This document shows, one piece after another, positions 49,829-57,861 of a stretch of 64,000 bases of DNA. The position numbers and the translations under genes were made by a program. Origin of the DNA: an uncultured Bacteriovoracaceae bacterium (GTDB lineage: Bacteria; Bdellovibrionota; Bacteriovoracia; Bacteriovoracales; Bacteriovoracaceae). The DNA lies in assembly GCA_950054155.1 (NCBI GenBank), contig CATLOT010000006.1, positions 1 to 64,000 on the forward strand, given 5' to 3'. Within the stretch, counting starts at the first letter, position 1. The number at the start of each line of letters is the position of its first letter. A model generated the notes under the pieces. That model saw nothing but the letters and a program-made list of their open reading frames with translations, did not search any database and was not told the DNA's origin.

Positions 49829-50758
49829 TTATCTAAGGTTTACGAAATATGCGTTCCCATCAGAACGATACTCGTTAATTTTATTTCTAAGTGTTCTAAT
49901 AGAAACACCAAGAATTTTAGCTGCTTGTGTTCTATTTTCACTTGTGTGGATAAGTGCCTTTTTAATAAGAAGTTTTTCCGCTTCTTTTAAAGACATTAAA
50001 CGAATCCCTTCGTTGTCATCTTCACTAATCATGTTCACAGCCTTCTTTTCACCGATTTCAAGATCAGTTTCTGTTAACGAAGAACCGTTACAATTTGCAA
50101 CAGAGTTTTCAAGAACAGTGCGAAGCTCATGAACATTATGAGTCCAGTAGTGACCAAGAATTTTTTCCATTGCCGACTGATCAATAGAAATTGAACGGCC
50201 ACCGCTAAATTCATTAACAAAGTGCTGGGCCATCATTTCAAGATCATGTGTTCTCTCTCTAAGTGGACTTAGACTTAAAGTGTTGTTACTTACAAGAGTG
50301 TAAAGCCCACGATAAAAGCGACCTGATCCAACAAGCTTTGAAAGATTCTTAGTTGTTGTCGCGATAATACGAACATCAATATCGTAATCTTCTAATTCAG
50401 TAATAATTTTATGAAGTTTCTTTTGGAACTCATCTTCTAGACCATCAACATTTGCGAAGACAACTGTACCCTGGTTAGCTTTCTCAAGAGCTCCCTTATT
50501 AAAACGGCCATCCTGATCTCTCCAGCCAAGGATAGCGTTTTCAACTGCTTTCCCTTCAGCTGAACAATCGACCATTTCAAATGGCTGTCCTGTTCTATTT
50601 GAATTTTCGTGGATAAAACGAGCTAAAGTTCTTTTTCCAACACCTGCTTCGCCCGCAATGAGTACTGGTGCTTTAGTGACTGAAACATTAGATGCAACAC
50701 TCACTGCCTTTTGTACCTTTGGATCTCTTCCAAATAGCTCAACATTTACCGTTTCCAT
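49829..50758 (-). CDS. Degenerate sigma54-activator-like AAA+ protein with Fis HTH
   Basis: A 309-residue protein from ATG 50758 (AGGAGG five bases upstream). It lacks any receiver domain. The AAA+ core keeps a Walker A (GEAGVGKR at residues 36-43) and downstream arginine-finger-like and sensor parts (RIIATTTKNL, FYRGLYTLVSN, SPLRERTHDLEMM). Two essential elements are missing: the GAFTGA sigma54-contact loop is absent between VDCSAEG and ANQGT, and Walker B, normally FLDE, reads FANV (residues 101-104). The Fis-type helix-turn-helix (NRTQAAKILGVSIRTLRNKI) is intact. It sits between the TPR gene and flgB in the flagellar operon. It may be a DNA-binding or structural regulator, not a sigma54 activator (inference). 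Confidence 0.8.
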   Translation of the reverse strand: METVNVELFGRDPKVQKAVSVASNVSVTKAPVLIAGEAGVGKRTLARFIHENSNRTGQPFEMVDCSAEGKAVENAILGWRDQDGRFNKGALEKANQGTVVFANVDGLEDEFQKKLHKIITELEDYDIDVRIIATTTKNLSKLVGSGRFYRGLYTLVSNNTLSLSPLRERTHDLEMMAQHFVNEFSGGRSISIDQSAMEKILGHYWTHNVHELRTVLENSVANCNGSSLTETDLEIGEKKAVNMISEDDNEGIRLMSLKEAEKLLIKKALIHTSENRTQAAKILGVSIRTLRNKINEYRSDGNAYFVNLR

Positions 50759-50797
50759 TTGACCTCCTGTCAATTCTGCCCTCCTGGGCCGGTTCTT

Positions 50798-53476
50798 CTA
50801 TATTGTTCGCTCTTTAATCGCCATCAATGATAGCTCTGATCTCACCAATTCTTTAATCGATCCAGGAACATCTTGATCCTGAAGGATTTTCTCAAAAAGC
50901 CCTTTCGCTTCCTGAGGCTTATTATTCTTTGCAAGAGACATGCCTAAAAGGTAATTCAAGCGTCCTCTATAATCAGTCGTCTTATAATTCTCTAAAAACT
51001 TCTTTGCTTTCGGCTCTAATAAAAGCCATGACTTAGGAGTTGCTTTCCCTGCCAAAATCTCAATAGAGAGGTATTCTAGCCTCTCACGCATAGACTTCAT
51101 AAATGGATTTTCTGGAGCATAATTTCTGGTGTCGGCCAAAATGGCATCAGTGACATTTTGGAACTTCTCAAATTCGCCCTGTTGATAGAGAGAATCTGTG
51201 TATTTATTAATCATCCCAGCAAGTTCCATGGGATCAAAGATGGTCTGCCTCTTTTGAGAAGAAAGATAGCGCTCAAAATCTTTAGAGGCCTCTTTATAAT
51301 CCTTTTTAGCATAGTGAGCGAGGGCACGGTAATAATGAGGCTGGTTGCTCTTTGGAGCACGCTTAGCAATGGCGTTAGCCCCTCTTCTAACAAGATTCCA
51401 GTTTTTAAGATGGATATTCTTAACCACATCAAGCTCAAGTAGCATGGTTTCCGGATCTTCTGTAGATTGGCGCTTTACCCAGAGAGGGAAAGTGCGATTA
51501 GGTGTCTTTGCTAACTTTTTAAAGCTAGCATAAACATCATCAAATCCTTCATATAACCCGAGTTTTAAGTAACTCTGACCAACAATAAAGTTCATGAAGG
51601 CATCGTTTGCAACCTTTTTCACATAACGGTCTTTAAAACGATTCCATGTTTTCACAACCTTTGAATACTCACTTTGCTGAAAGTCACGAAGAAGGATGCC
51701 ATAAACGATTTCTGCTCCATCAGCCTCAAAAACACGTCTCTCTACTTTTTTAAGAGAACTAAGTGGGAGGGCTGCTAGATAGGCCATACCCTTCTCGTAT
51801 TCTTTATCAACAATAAAGGCCCTTAGACGCACTAGCCAGAGAAGCTTCTTAACATCTTGAGAAAGCTTAATATTCTCATCGATATCAAGAAAGACACGAT
51901 TTTCAAGAGCACTCTCATCCAAACGCTTTGCTCTGACACTTCTCAGGGCAGCGTAGCGAATTCGTGCCTCTGCACTAATAAGCTTATCCTGTGAGCGGTT
52001 GATCGCATTCTTATAGAGAACAATCGTCTCTTTAATATCTTTATTTAAAATCTCAAAAGCCAGTGCAATTCTCAAGCGTGCGTGACTAGAACGCGAATGA
52101 TAAGAGTGTTGAGTGATAAAATCGTCAAATAGTTTGATAGCCTTCTCATACTGAGCTTGGCGAAAATAAGTCTCTGCTATATTGAAGAGGATTGACGGTG
52201 CAATAGGCTTAGCAAGACCCGCTTTATTGGCCTCATATATAGCGAGAACCTTCTTCATATTACCCATCTTATGATGAACAAACATTTCATAAGCAATAAG
52301 CTTACTTCTTTGGATAATCTTGCGAATCGTTTTCTCTTTCATTACCTCGCCGATCTTCTCGACTTGGTTGAGACCCGCTAAGTTATAGAGAATGCTCTCA
52401 GCTGCATAAGAGCTCTCTTCATAATCAAAGTTTTCCTTACTAGAAACATAGAGTCTTTTCGCGACAGTTAGTCCTTCTACGAAGTCTCCATTTTGCTGAT
52501 AATAAACAAGGAGGTACTTGTAAATTGCCTTTTGCAGATCATAGTTCTTAGTACGGCTTCCAATACTTGAAAGCATATTGATCGCCATCTTTAAGGGCTC
52601 TAAGTTTCCACCTGCGATATTGTCCCTTAAAATAGCATTAGCCTTTAAGTACTCAATAAAATTAACTTCTGTATCCGCCCCATATTTCTCTCTAAAGAGC
52701 TTTAGCGACTTGTACATGAGGCCATACTTCTTTTTACGATAAAGATTAATCGCTAACTGAAGATGGGCTTCTTTATCATCTTTAGAGTAGTTACGATTCG
52801 TGATAGGGTAAAAGTGCTCAGGAGTCTTCGTTCGAATATCAAAAGTACTTGGAAGATCTGGACCTAAAGAGCTGTAATCCCAAACAAAAGAAGCTCCATA
52901 ACGATAATCACGATAATTGGGATTTCTCACAATTGTTTTTTTAAGAACTGGAGCTTTCTTAACGACTTTCTTTTTCTTAATAACCGGTCTTTTTAGGACA
53001 GGGGGAATTTCTTTCTTCTTTTCAGACTTCTTAACCACTTTCAAAGCAGCTTTTTGCTCTTTTAGGGCTTTTTCATCCTCACCTTCTTTCCAAAAGTCGA
53101 AGACATGTTTTTGATCACGGTCACGATAGAAATTGAACATCTCGACATTTTGATCGGCTAATTGAACTTCAATTGTGGAGACATTGGTCTTCTTATTAGG
53201 ACCTAAGAACGTAACCTTGGAAATATATCTTGGCATGCTTGAGACGCGAGAAAATTCACTCTTAAGTGTTTCATAGAGCTTAGAGTTTAAAGTTCTTAAA
53301 AGTACTCTATTTCCCCTTTTATCGATAATAAGATTGTTTTTAGAGGTAAAGACATTCCAGCGCAAATGAGTCTTTGCGACCTCTTGCTTTAAAACAGCTG
53401 CATAACTTTCCACGGGATAAAATGTACTCCCGAAAATTACTGCAAGTGTCAAAACTTTGATGAACGACTTTGTCAT
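50798..53476 (-). CDS. Large TPR-repeat exported protein at the head of the flagellar operon
   Basis: An 892-residue protein with a signal peptide (LTLAVIFGSTFYPVESYAA). Residues ~35-120 form a short beta domain (FTSKNNLIIDKRGNRVLLRT). Residues ~135-175 form a basic Lys/Pro-rich linker (KKSEKKKEIPPVLKRPVIKK). Residues ~225-890 are a series of helical tetratricopeptide-type repeats (for example ALAYFRQAQYEKAIKLFDDF-like units: ETYFRQAQYEKAIKLFDDF, RALAHYAKKDYKEASKDFE). It is a probable periplasmic scaffold. It is the first gene in the operon, 39 bases upstream of the AAA+ gene. No close family is recognised; a flagellar or pilus-type assembly role is inferred from position only. Confidence 0.7.
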   Translation of the reverse strand: MTKSFIKVLTLAVIFGSTFYPVESYAAVLKQEVAKTHLRWNVFTSKNNLIIDKRGNRVLLRTLNSKLYETLKSEFSRVSSMPRYISKVTFLGPNKKTNVSTIEVQLADQNVEMFNFYRDRDQKHVFDFWKEGEDEKALKEQKAALKVVKKSEKKKEIPPVLKRPVIKKKKVVKKAPVLKKTIVRNPNYRDYRYGASFVWDYSSLGPDLPSTFDIRTKTPEHFYPITNRNYSKDDKEAHLQLAINLYRKKKYGLMYKSLKLFREKYGADTEVNFIEYLKANAILRDNIAGGNLEPLKMAINMLSSIGSRTKNYDLQKAIYKYLLVYYQQNGDFVEGLTVAKRLYVSSKENFDYEESSYAAESILYNLAGLNQVEKIGEVMKEKTIRKIIQRSKLIAYEMFVHHKMGNMKKVLAIYEANKAGLAKPIAPSILFNIAETYFRQAQYEKAIKLFDDFITQHSYHSRSSHARLRIALAFEILNKDIKETIVLYKNAINRSQDKLISAEARIRYAALRSVRAKRLDESALENRVFLDIDENIKLSQDVKKLLWLVRLRAFIVDKEYEKGMAYLAALPLSSLKKVERRVFEADGAEIVYGILLRDFQQSEYSKVVKTWNRFKDRYVKKVANDAFMNFIVGQSYLKLGLYEGFDDVYASFKKLAKTPNRTFPLWVKRQSTEDPETMLLELDVVKNIHLKNWNLVRRGANAIAKRAPKSNQPHYYRALAHYAKKDYKEASKDFERYLSSQKRQTIFDPMELAGMINKYTDSLYQQGEFEKFQNVTDAILADTRNYAPENPFMKSMRERLEYLSIEILAGKATPKSWLLLEPKAKKFLENYKTTDYRGRLNYLLGMSLAKNNKPQEAKGLFEKILQDQDVPGSIKELVRSELSLMAIKERTI

Positions 53477-53851
53477 AGAGATGAAACTTCCTGTCTCATT
53501 GGGTCTCTTGGAAACCCGATTATTGCTCGCGGTAAAACTCTTCCTAAGTCTTCCGTCTTCTCTATTCTACCAATTCTGGGATAAAAAAAAAGGAATTATT
53601 TGCTCACAGGAACAAAATTCCCCGTCGGCACTTTGACATCAGGCTAACTTGTCAAAACCTAGTCATTACGAAAGAGTTTTACTCAAATAATAGCTATTTA
53701 CGAGCTCTTTACTCCATTAAGCAGTAAATCTCTTTGAATAAAAGCATGTCTAAAGTTTTGACAGTCAAAACTAAAATTACAAGGGTTATTACTTTTAACC
53801 GGCAACTAAAAGATAATAAATTGTGTTTGATTAATTTTGAGGAGAAATTAA
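53477..53851. promoter_or_regulatory. 375-base divergent intergenic region
   Basis: No gene is seen. It must hold the promoter of the flagellar operon on the minus strand and that of the 53852 gene on the plus strand. No convincing sigma28 or sigma54 promoter is recognised on either strand. It contains a 19-bp palindrome (listed separately), another copy of its half-site at 53651-53658, and an A-run at 53582-53591. Confidence 0.4.
53754..53772. promoter_or_regulatory. Perfect 19-bp palindrome, candidate operator
   Basis: AGTTTTGAC-A-GTCAAAACT (9-1-9) lies 80 bases upstream of ATG 53852 and overlaps a TTGACA -35-like hexamer. Its half-site GTCAAAAC recurs at 53651-53658 and 53448-53455. The regulator that binds is unknown. 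Confidence 0.5.
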
Positions 53852-54550
53852 ATGAGATTACTAAGTCCGTATCTATTAACCCTAGCCTTATTCACATCAT
53901 TATCAGTGCATGGTAGTACAAACTTATCCTCCAATACCATGAATAAGATAAATAGATCATTGAACTACAGTTATGAGGAATGTTTTGATAATTGTGATCT
54001 TCTTGCATCTGAAATGAGGAATCATAAGAAGATTATTTTTGAAAGAAAGGAATCAGTTTGCCAACAATATAAAGATGGATATTACGTAAGTGATTACAAG
54101 TGTAAGTCTTTGACCTTCTATTTGACCGGAGGGAAGAACTCAAATGGGTACTCTTGTCTCTTAAAGACAGAGGAAGTTTATAATATTGAAAAAAAAGGGA
54201 AACCAAAAATTATGAGCTCTCGCTGGGGACTTTTTAATCCGGTAACATTTCTATACTATAGGAACGAATTCCCAAACTTTAAGCACTTATCAATTAATCA
54301 AAAGAAAGGAAAGTTTCATCCTAGAACACAGATTAACCTAAGCAATAAAGCCGTTGTTCTTTTAAATAAAGAAAGTAGTTATGAAATAGAGTTATCAATC
54401 AAAGTTAATTCTGAAAATGTAAATGTAAATTATAAAGATATGTATAGAGAATGTATTGATACCAGAGAAGACTGGACTGGTCATGAGTACTGTAGAAAAC
54501 TTGGTAGCTTAAAAACTAATGATAAGGACGACTGCTCATTTAATAAATAA
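53852..54550 (+). CDS. Secreted AT-rich outlier protein, unrecognised
   Basis: A 232-residue protein with a signal peptide (MRLLSPYLLTLALFTSLSVHG) and a strong ribosome site (GAGGAGAAATTAA before the ATG). The mature part has ten cysteines, with a patterned start (SYEECFDNCDLLASE), VCQQYKD, YKCKSL, SCLLK, MYRECIDT, YCRKLG and DDCSF, indicating disulfides. Codon use is unlike its neighbours: much more AAA, ATA, TTA and AGA and fewer CTT/CTC, so it may be horizontally acquired. No family is recognised. It is isolated between a palindrome-bearing promoter and a bidirectional hairpin. Confidence 0.65.
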   Translation: MRLLSPYLLTLALFTSLSVHGSTNLSSNTMNKINRSLNYSYEECFDNCDLLASEMRNHKKIIFERKESVCQQYKDGYYVSDYKCKSLTFYLTGGKNSNGYSCLLKTEEVYNIEKKGKPKIMSSRWGLFNPVTFLYYRNEFPNFKHLSINQKKGKFHPRTQINLSNKAVVLLNKESSYEIELSIKVNSENVNVNYKDMYRECIDTREDWTGHEYCRKLGSLKTNDKDDCSFNK

Positions 54551-54572
54551 TAACTACGAGAAAGTGATTTGT

Positions 54573-54618
54573 GCTAAAACGTAATTTTTTGACTCCTAAA
54601 AAAACTCCTCGTTTTAGC
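54573..54618. terminator. Convergent-gene hairpin, candidate bidirectional terminator
   Basis: GCTAAAACG (54573-54581) and CGTTTTAGC (54610-54618) pair perfectly; inside, TTTTTT (54585-54590) can pair with a run of A (54598-54604). It separates the convergent genes at 53852 and 54614 and overlaps the stop of the latter. The T and A runs lie inside the stem rather than after it, so the terminator call is uncertain. Confidence 0.45.
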
Positions 54619-56176
54619 TAAAGGTATTATCCATCAGGCCCTTCTTCTTCATTTTTTCAATAAGAGTAGTTCTATTCATATGAAGAAGCTTTGAGGCCTG
54701 ATTCTTATTCCCTCCCGTCAGTTCTAGAGCTTGAACGATAAGAGAATCTTCAATTTCTGAAAGTGTTTTCTTAAGATCAAGGCCTGCGTCTGATAGAGAG
54801 ATAAGGCCGTTATAAGCTTGTTGTTGCTTATCAGGGCGATGATGGAGGAACTTCGCTGGAAGGTCAGAAACTTTTACAGTGTTTCCACCACGGAGAATAA
54901 CGAGACGTTCAATAAGGTTTTCAAGCTCACGAACATTTCCTGGCCAATCATAAGTGAGGAGGATTTCAAGAACATCATCTGCAAAGTCGATATTATTTCT
55001 TCCATCAGCAGAAACGAAGCGAGAAAGGAAGAAGCTAATCAGTAGCGGTATATCTTCTCTTCTATCTGCGAGGGCAGGAAGTTGAACGGGGATGACATTA
55101 AGACGATAAAAGAGGTCTTCTCTAAAGTTATTGTCAGCTACGGCCTTTTCAAGATCCCTGTGAGTCGCCGTAATGATGCGAACATCAATAGGAGTCGTGC
55201 TATTGGCACCAACTCTTTCAATTTCACGATTTTGTAAAACACGAAGTAGCTTTACTTGAAGGAGAAGAGGCATATCACCAATTTCATCAAGAAAGATCGT
55301 TCCTTGATTGGCCATTTCAAAGCGCCCCTTGCGGTCACTTATAGCCCCTGTAAAAGCCCCTTTAACGTGACCAAAGAGTTCTGACTCAAGAAGTTCTCCA
55401 GGGATAGCTCCACAGTTAACACTTACAAGATCGTTCTTTGAACGTGGACTTAAAAGGTGAATGGCACGAGCGACAAGCTCCTTGCCTGTCCCAGAGGGAC
55501 CATTGATAAGAATAGTCGAATCACTGGCGGCGACTTTAGAAATACGCTCAAAGACTTGCTTCATGTGATGAGAGCGTCCAATCATGCCACAGAAGACATC
55601 GTCTTCTTTAGGAGACTCAAGTGTGACTTTAGTTGAATAAGGCCCAAGAGGCGCCTTTTTAACGGCGTCACTCTCTTGCTGCTTTTTAGCTTGAGTCAAC
55701 TTCTCTTTAGGAATGCCAAGCTTAAGAGTTAGGGCTTTTACAACCAAGTCACTTAGAACCTCAAGCTCAAAAGGTTTGGTGAGGTAGTGAAATACACCTT
55801 TCTTAGTCGCCATAATAGCAGTTTCAATCGAAGCAAAACCTGTCATGACGATGGAAACAAACTCCAAACCCTTCTCTTTAAGAAGGTCAATAAGAAGAAG
55901 ACCATCAGTGCCTCCCTCATTAAAGCTAATATCTGAAACTAAGCAAAAGGGCTGCATATCAGGATTTGAGAGCTTTTCTTTTTGAAGGTACTCAATACAA
56001 CTATTGGGGTTATCAAAGAAGACAACTTCAAGTCCAAGAGACTTCTTAAGGTAACGTTGCACGGCCCGACCAAGGATCTGGTCATCCTCTACAAGGTAAA
56101 TCGTTGGAAGCGGTTTTTCTTGAATCTGCCCATCTTCACTTTCAAAAGTGGCGTGCAAAAAGTCGAATTCTTTCAC
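54614..56176 (-). CDS. NtrC-family sigma54-dependent response regulator
   Basis: A 520-residue protein from GTG 56176 with AAGGGA nearby; a longer TTG start at 56248 is not supported. An N-terminal receiver domain (LVEDDQI acidic pocket, phosphoacceptor Asp in LVSDISF, VMTGF and LTKPF) is followed by an AAA+ domain with Walker A GPSGTGKE, complete GAFTGA loop (HVKGAFTGAI), Walker B FLDEIGD and the arginine-finger region, then a Fis HTH (GGNKNQASKLLHMNRTTLI). It activates sigma54 RNA polymerase when phosphorylated; the sensor kinase is not in the window. The intact GAFTGA contrasts with the degenerate protein at 49829. Confidence 0.92.
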   Translation of the reverse strand: MKEFDFLHATFESEDGQIQEKPLPTIYLVEDDQILGRAVQRYLKKSLGLEVVFFDNPNSCIEYLQKEKLSNPDMQPFCLVSDISFNEGGTDGLLLIDLLKEKGLEFVSIVMTGFASIETAIMATKKGVFHYLTKPFELEVLSDLVVKALTLKLGIPKEKLTQAKKQQESDAVKKAPLGPYSTKVTLESPKEDDVFCGMIGRSHHMKQVFERISKVAASDSTILINGPSGTGKELVARAIHLLSPRSKNDLVSVNCGAIPGELLESELFGHVKGAFTGAISDRKGRFEMANQGTIFLDEIGDMPLLLQVKLLRVLQNREIERVGANSTTPIDVRIITATHRDLEKAVADNNFREDLFYRLNVIPVQLPALADRREDIPLLISFFLSRFVSADGRNNIDFADDVLEILLTYDWPGNVRELENLIERLVILRGGNTVKVSDLPAKFLHHRPDKQQQAYNGLISLSDAGLDLKKTLSEIEDSLIVQALELTGGNKNQASKLLHMNRTTLIEKMKKKGLMDNTFS

Positions 56177-56315
56177 TATGTTCCCTTGTTGATGCCCTGT
56201 CTCCGGTGGGCGTAGGAAAATCGTAGCGAAACACTCAGACAGTGTCAATTTATCGACACCCGGAAAAAGAGTCCGAGGAGAAAATACAGTTATTCTAAGG
56301 GGTTATTCAAAATTC

Positions 56316-56555
56316 CTAAATCGCGCGCACAGCATCATCCAGCCACTGTGCCGAGCGCTCAGGACTGCCTGCGATGATGTAATAGACAAGAAAGAGGAAG
56401 TTTACAAAGGCACTTGAAAAGAAAACATAGGACACCCAGCGCACTTCTTTAATCCAATAGATGTATCCAAATTGCATGCAAATGATAATGCAGGGAATAG
56501 ACCAAAAAGGAATATAGCGAAAGAGGAAGTAGAGGGTATCAAAGATAGCGGTCAT
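56316..56555 (-). CDS. Small membrane protein, unrecognised
   Basis: A 79-residue protein with two clear transmembrane helices (FWSIPCIIICMQFGYIYW and VSYVFFSSAFVNFLFLVYYI) and an N-terminal amphipathic start. Short C-terminal cytoplasmic or periplasmic tail (SPERSAQWLDDAVRAI). It lies 65 bases downstream of metK on the same strand and upstream of the response-regulator gene. No family is recognised. Confidence 0.6.
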   Translation of the reverse strand: MTAIFDTLYFLFRYIPFWSIPCIIICMQFGYIYWIKEVRWVSYVFFSSAFVNFLFLVYYIIAGSPERSAQWLDDAVRAI

Positions 56556-56620
56556 TCTAAAATTATAAGCCCCATCACAAGGATGGGGCCATAACTAATT
56601 CAATTTCTCAGGGTCACTCT

Positions 56621-57775
56621 CTAAAAGCGAGCTTTAAGCTCTTCAAGCTTATCAAGCTTTTCCCAAGGAAAGATATCACGACCAAAGTGTCCATAAGCAG
56701 AACTTGCACTATAGATTGGCTTAAGAAGATCAAGCCTTTCAATAATCGCCTTAGGTCTCATATCAAAGATCTCATTCACAGCTTGAGTAAGCTTAGCATG
56801 ATCAACCTTTTCAGTTCCGTAAGTATCTACAAGAAAACTCATAGGCTGAGCAACGCCAATAGCGTAAGCAACCTGAACAAGAGCTCTGTCTGCAAGACCA
56901 GCGGCCACGATATGCTTGGCTACGTGACGAGCAGCATAGGCTGCAGAACGGTCAACTTTCGTTGGATCTTTACCAGAGAAAGCACCACCACCGTGAGCAC
57001 CATGGCCACCGTAGGTATCAACGATAATCTTACGTCCCGTAAGACCACAGTCACCCATTGGACCACCAATAACGAACTTTCCTGTGGGGTTAAGCCACAT
57101 TTCAGTGTTGTTATCGATAAGGTCAGTAGGAATAACTTTATTAATGACTTCTTCTCTGAGCAATTCCTTGATCTGAGCTTGGGTCATCTCTTCAGCATGC
57201 TGAGTAGAAATAACAATATTCTTAATACGAGAAATTTTACCATCAACATACTCAGCAGAAACTTGAGTTTTACCGTCAGCACGAAGAAGTGGAGCTGGTC
57301 CCTTCTTTCTAATTTCAGTAAGTCTCATCGCAAGCTTATGAGAGAGGTCAATTGTGTAAGGCATGAAGTTATCAGCTTCATTAACAGCGTAACCAAACAT
57401 CAGACCCTGATCGCCAGCGCCTTGATCTTTATGATCGCCTTCACCTTCGTTCACACCCTGGGCAATGTCAGGACTTTGCTTATCAAGAGCAACAAGTACA
57501 CTACAAGTGTTGCAGTCAAAGCCTTTATCAGAGTGATCGTAACCGATGTCACGGATCTTATTTCTCACAATTTCTTGAAAATCGACTTGAGCCTTTGTCG
57601 TGATCTCACCTGCAATAACGGCCATCCCCGTTGTGATCATTGTTTCACAAGCAACACGTGAAGCAGGATCCTGCTCAAGCATTGCATCAAGAATAGCATC
57701 AGAGATACCATCGGCCATCTTATCAGGATGTCCTTCAGTTACAGACTCAGAAGTAAATACGTAGTTTTTTAGCAT
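56621..57775 (-). CDS. metK: S-adenosylmethionine synthetase
   Basis: A 384-residue enzyme making SAM from methionine and ATP. ATG 57775 is chosen because GGGAG lies seven bases upstream. Motifs are [13 protein letters not shown] (N-terminal), the ATP-binding [12 protein letters not shown], the active-site loop region and [20 protein letters not shown]. Full length and all known catalytic segments are present. It is the main methyl donor source of the cell. No SAM riboswitch is seen upstream. Confidence 0.97.
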   Translation of the reverse strand: MLKNYVFTSESVTEGHPDKMADGISDAILDAMLEQDPASRVACETMITTGMAVIAGEITTKAQVDFQEIVRNKIRDIGYDHSDKGFDCNTCSVLVALDKQSPDIAQGVNEGEGDHKDQGAGDQGLMFGYAVNEADNFMPYTIDLSHKLAMRLTEIRKKGPAPLLRADGKTQVSAEYVDGKISRIKNIVISTQHAEEMTQAQIKELLREEVINKVIPTDLIDNNTEMWLNPTGKFVIGGPMGDCGLTGRKIIVDTYGGHGAHGGGAFSGKDPTKVDRSAAYAARHVAKHIVAAGLADRALVQVAYAIGVAQPMSFLVDTYGTEKVDHAKLTQAVNEIFDMRPKAIIERLDLLKPIYSASSAYGHFGRDIFPWEKLDKLEELKARF

Positions 57776-57861
57776 GGGCAACTCCCTAAATAAAATTTGC
57801 TAAATAAATAATACACTAATGATCGATACTACCTTTTAACACACGAAGGGACAACTTTCTT

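Noticed and set aside
53734-53916. 60-codon ORF across the palindrome
   Set aside because: No ribosome site, overlaps the start of the well-supported 53852 gene, and would put the palindrome inside a gene.
56177-56248. TTG-started extension of the NtrC-type regulator
   Set aside because: The TTGACA there looks like a promoter element, and the extra residues precede the receiver domain without similarity.
56687-57661. 324-codon plus-strand ORF opposite metK
   Set aside because: It is a long shadow of metK with no ribosome site and non-protein-like composition; metK is unambiguous.
57776-57861. SAM riboswitch upstream of metK
   Set aside because: The spacer is only 86 bases, AT-rich, and no SAM-I/II/IV-type helices are visible.
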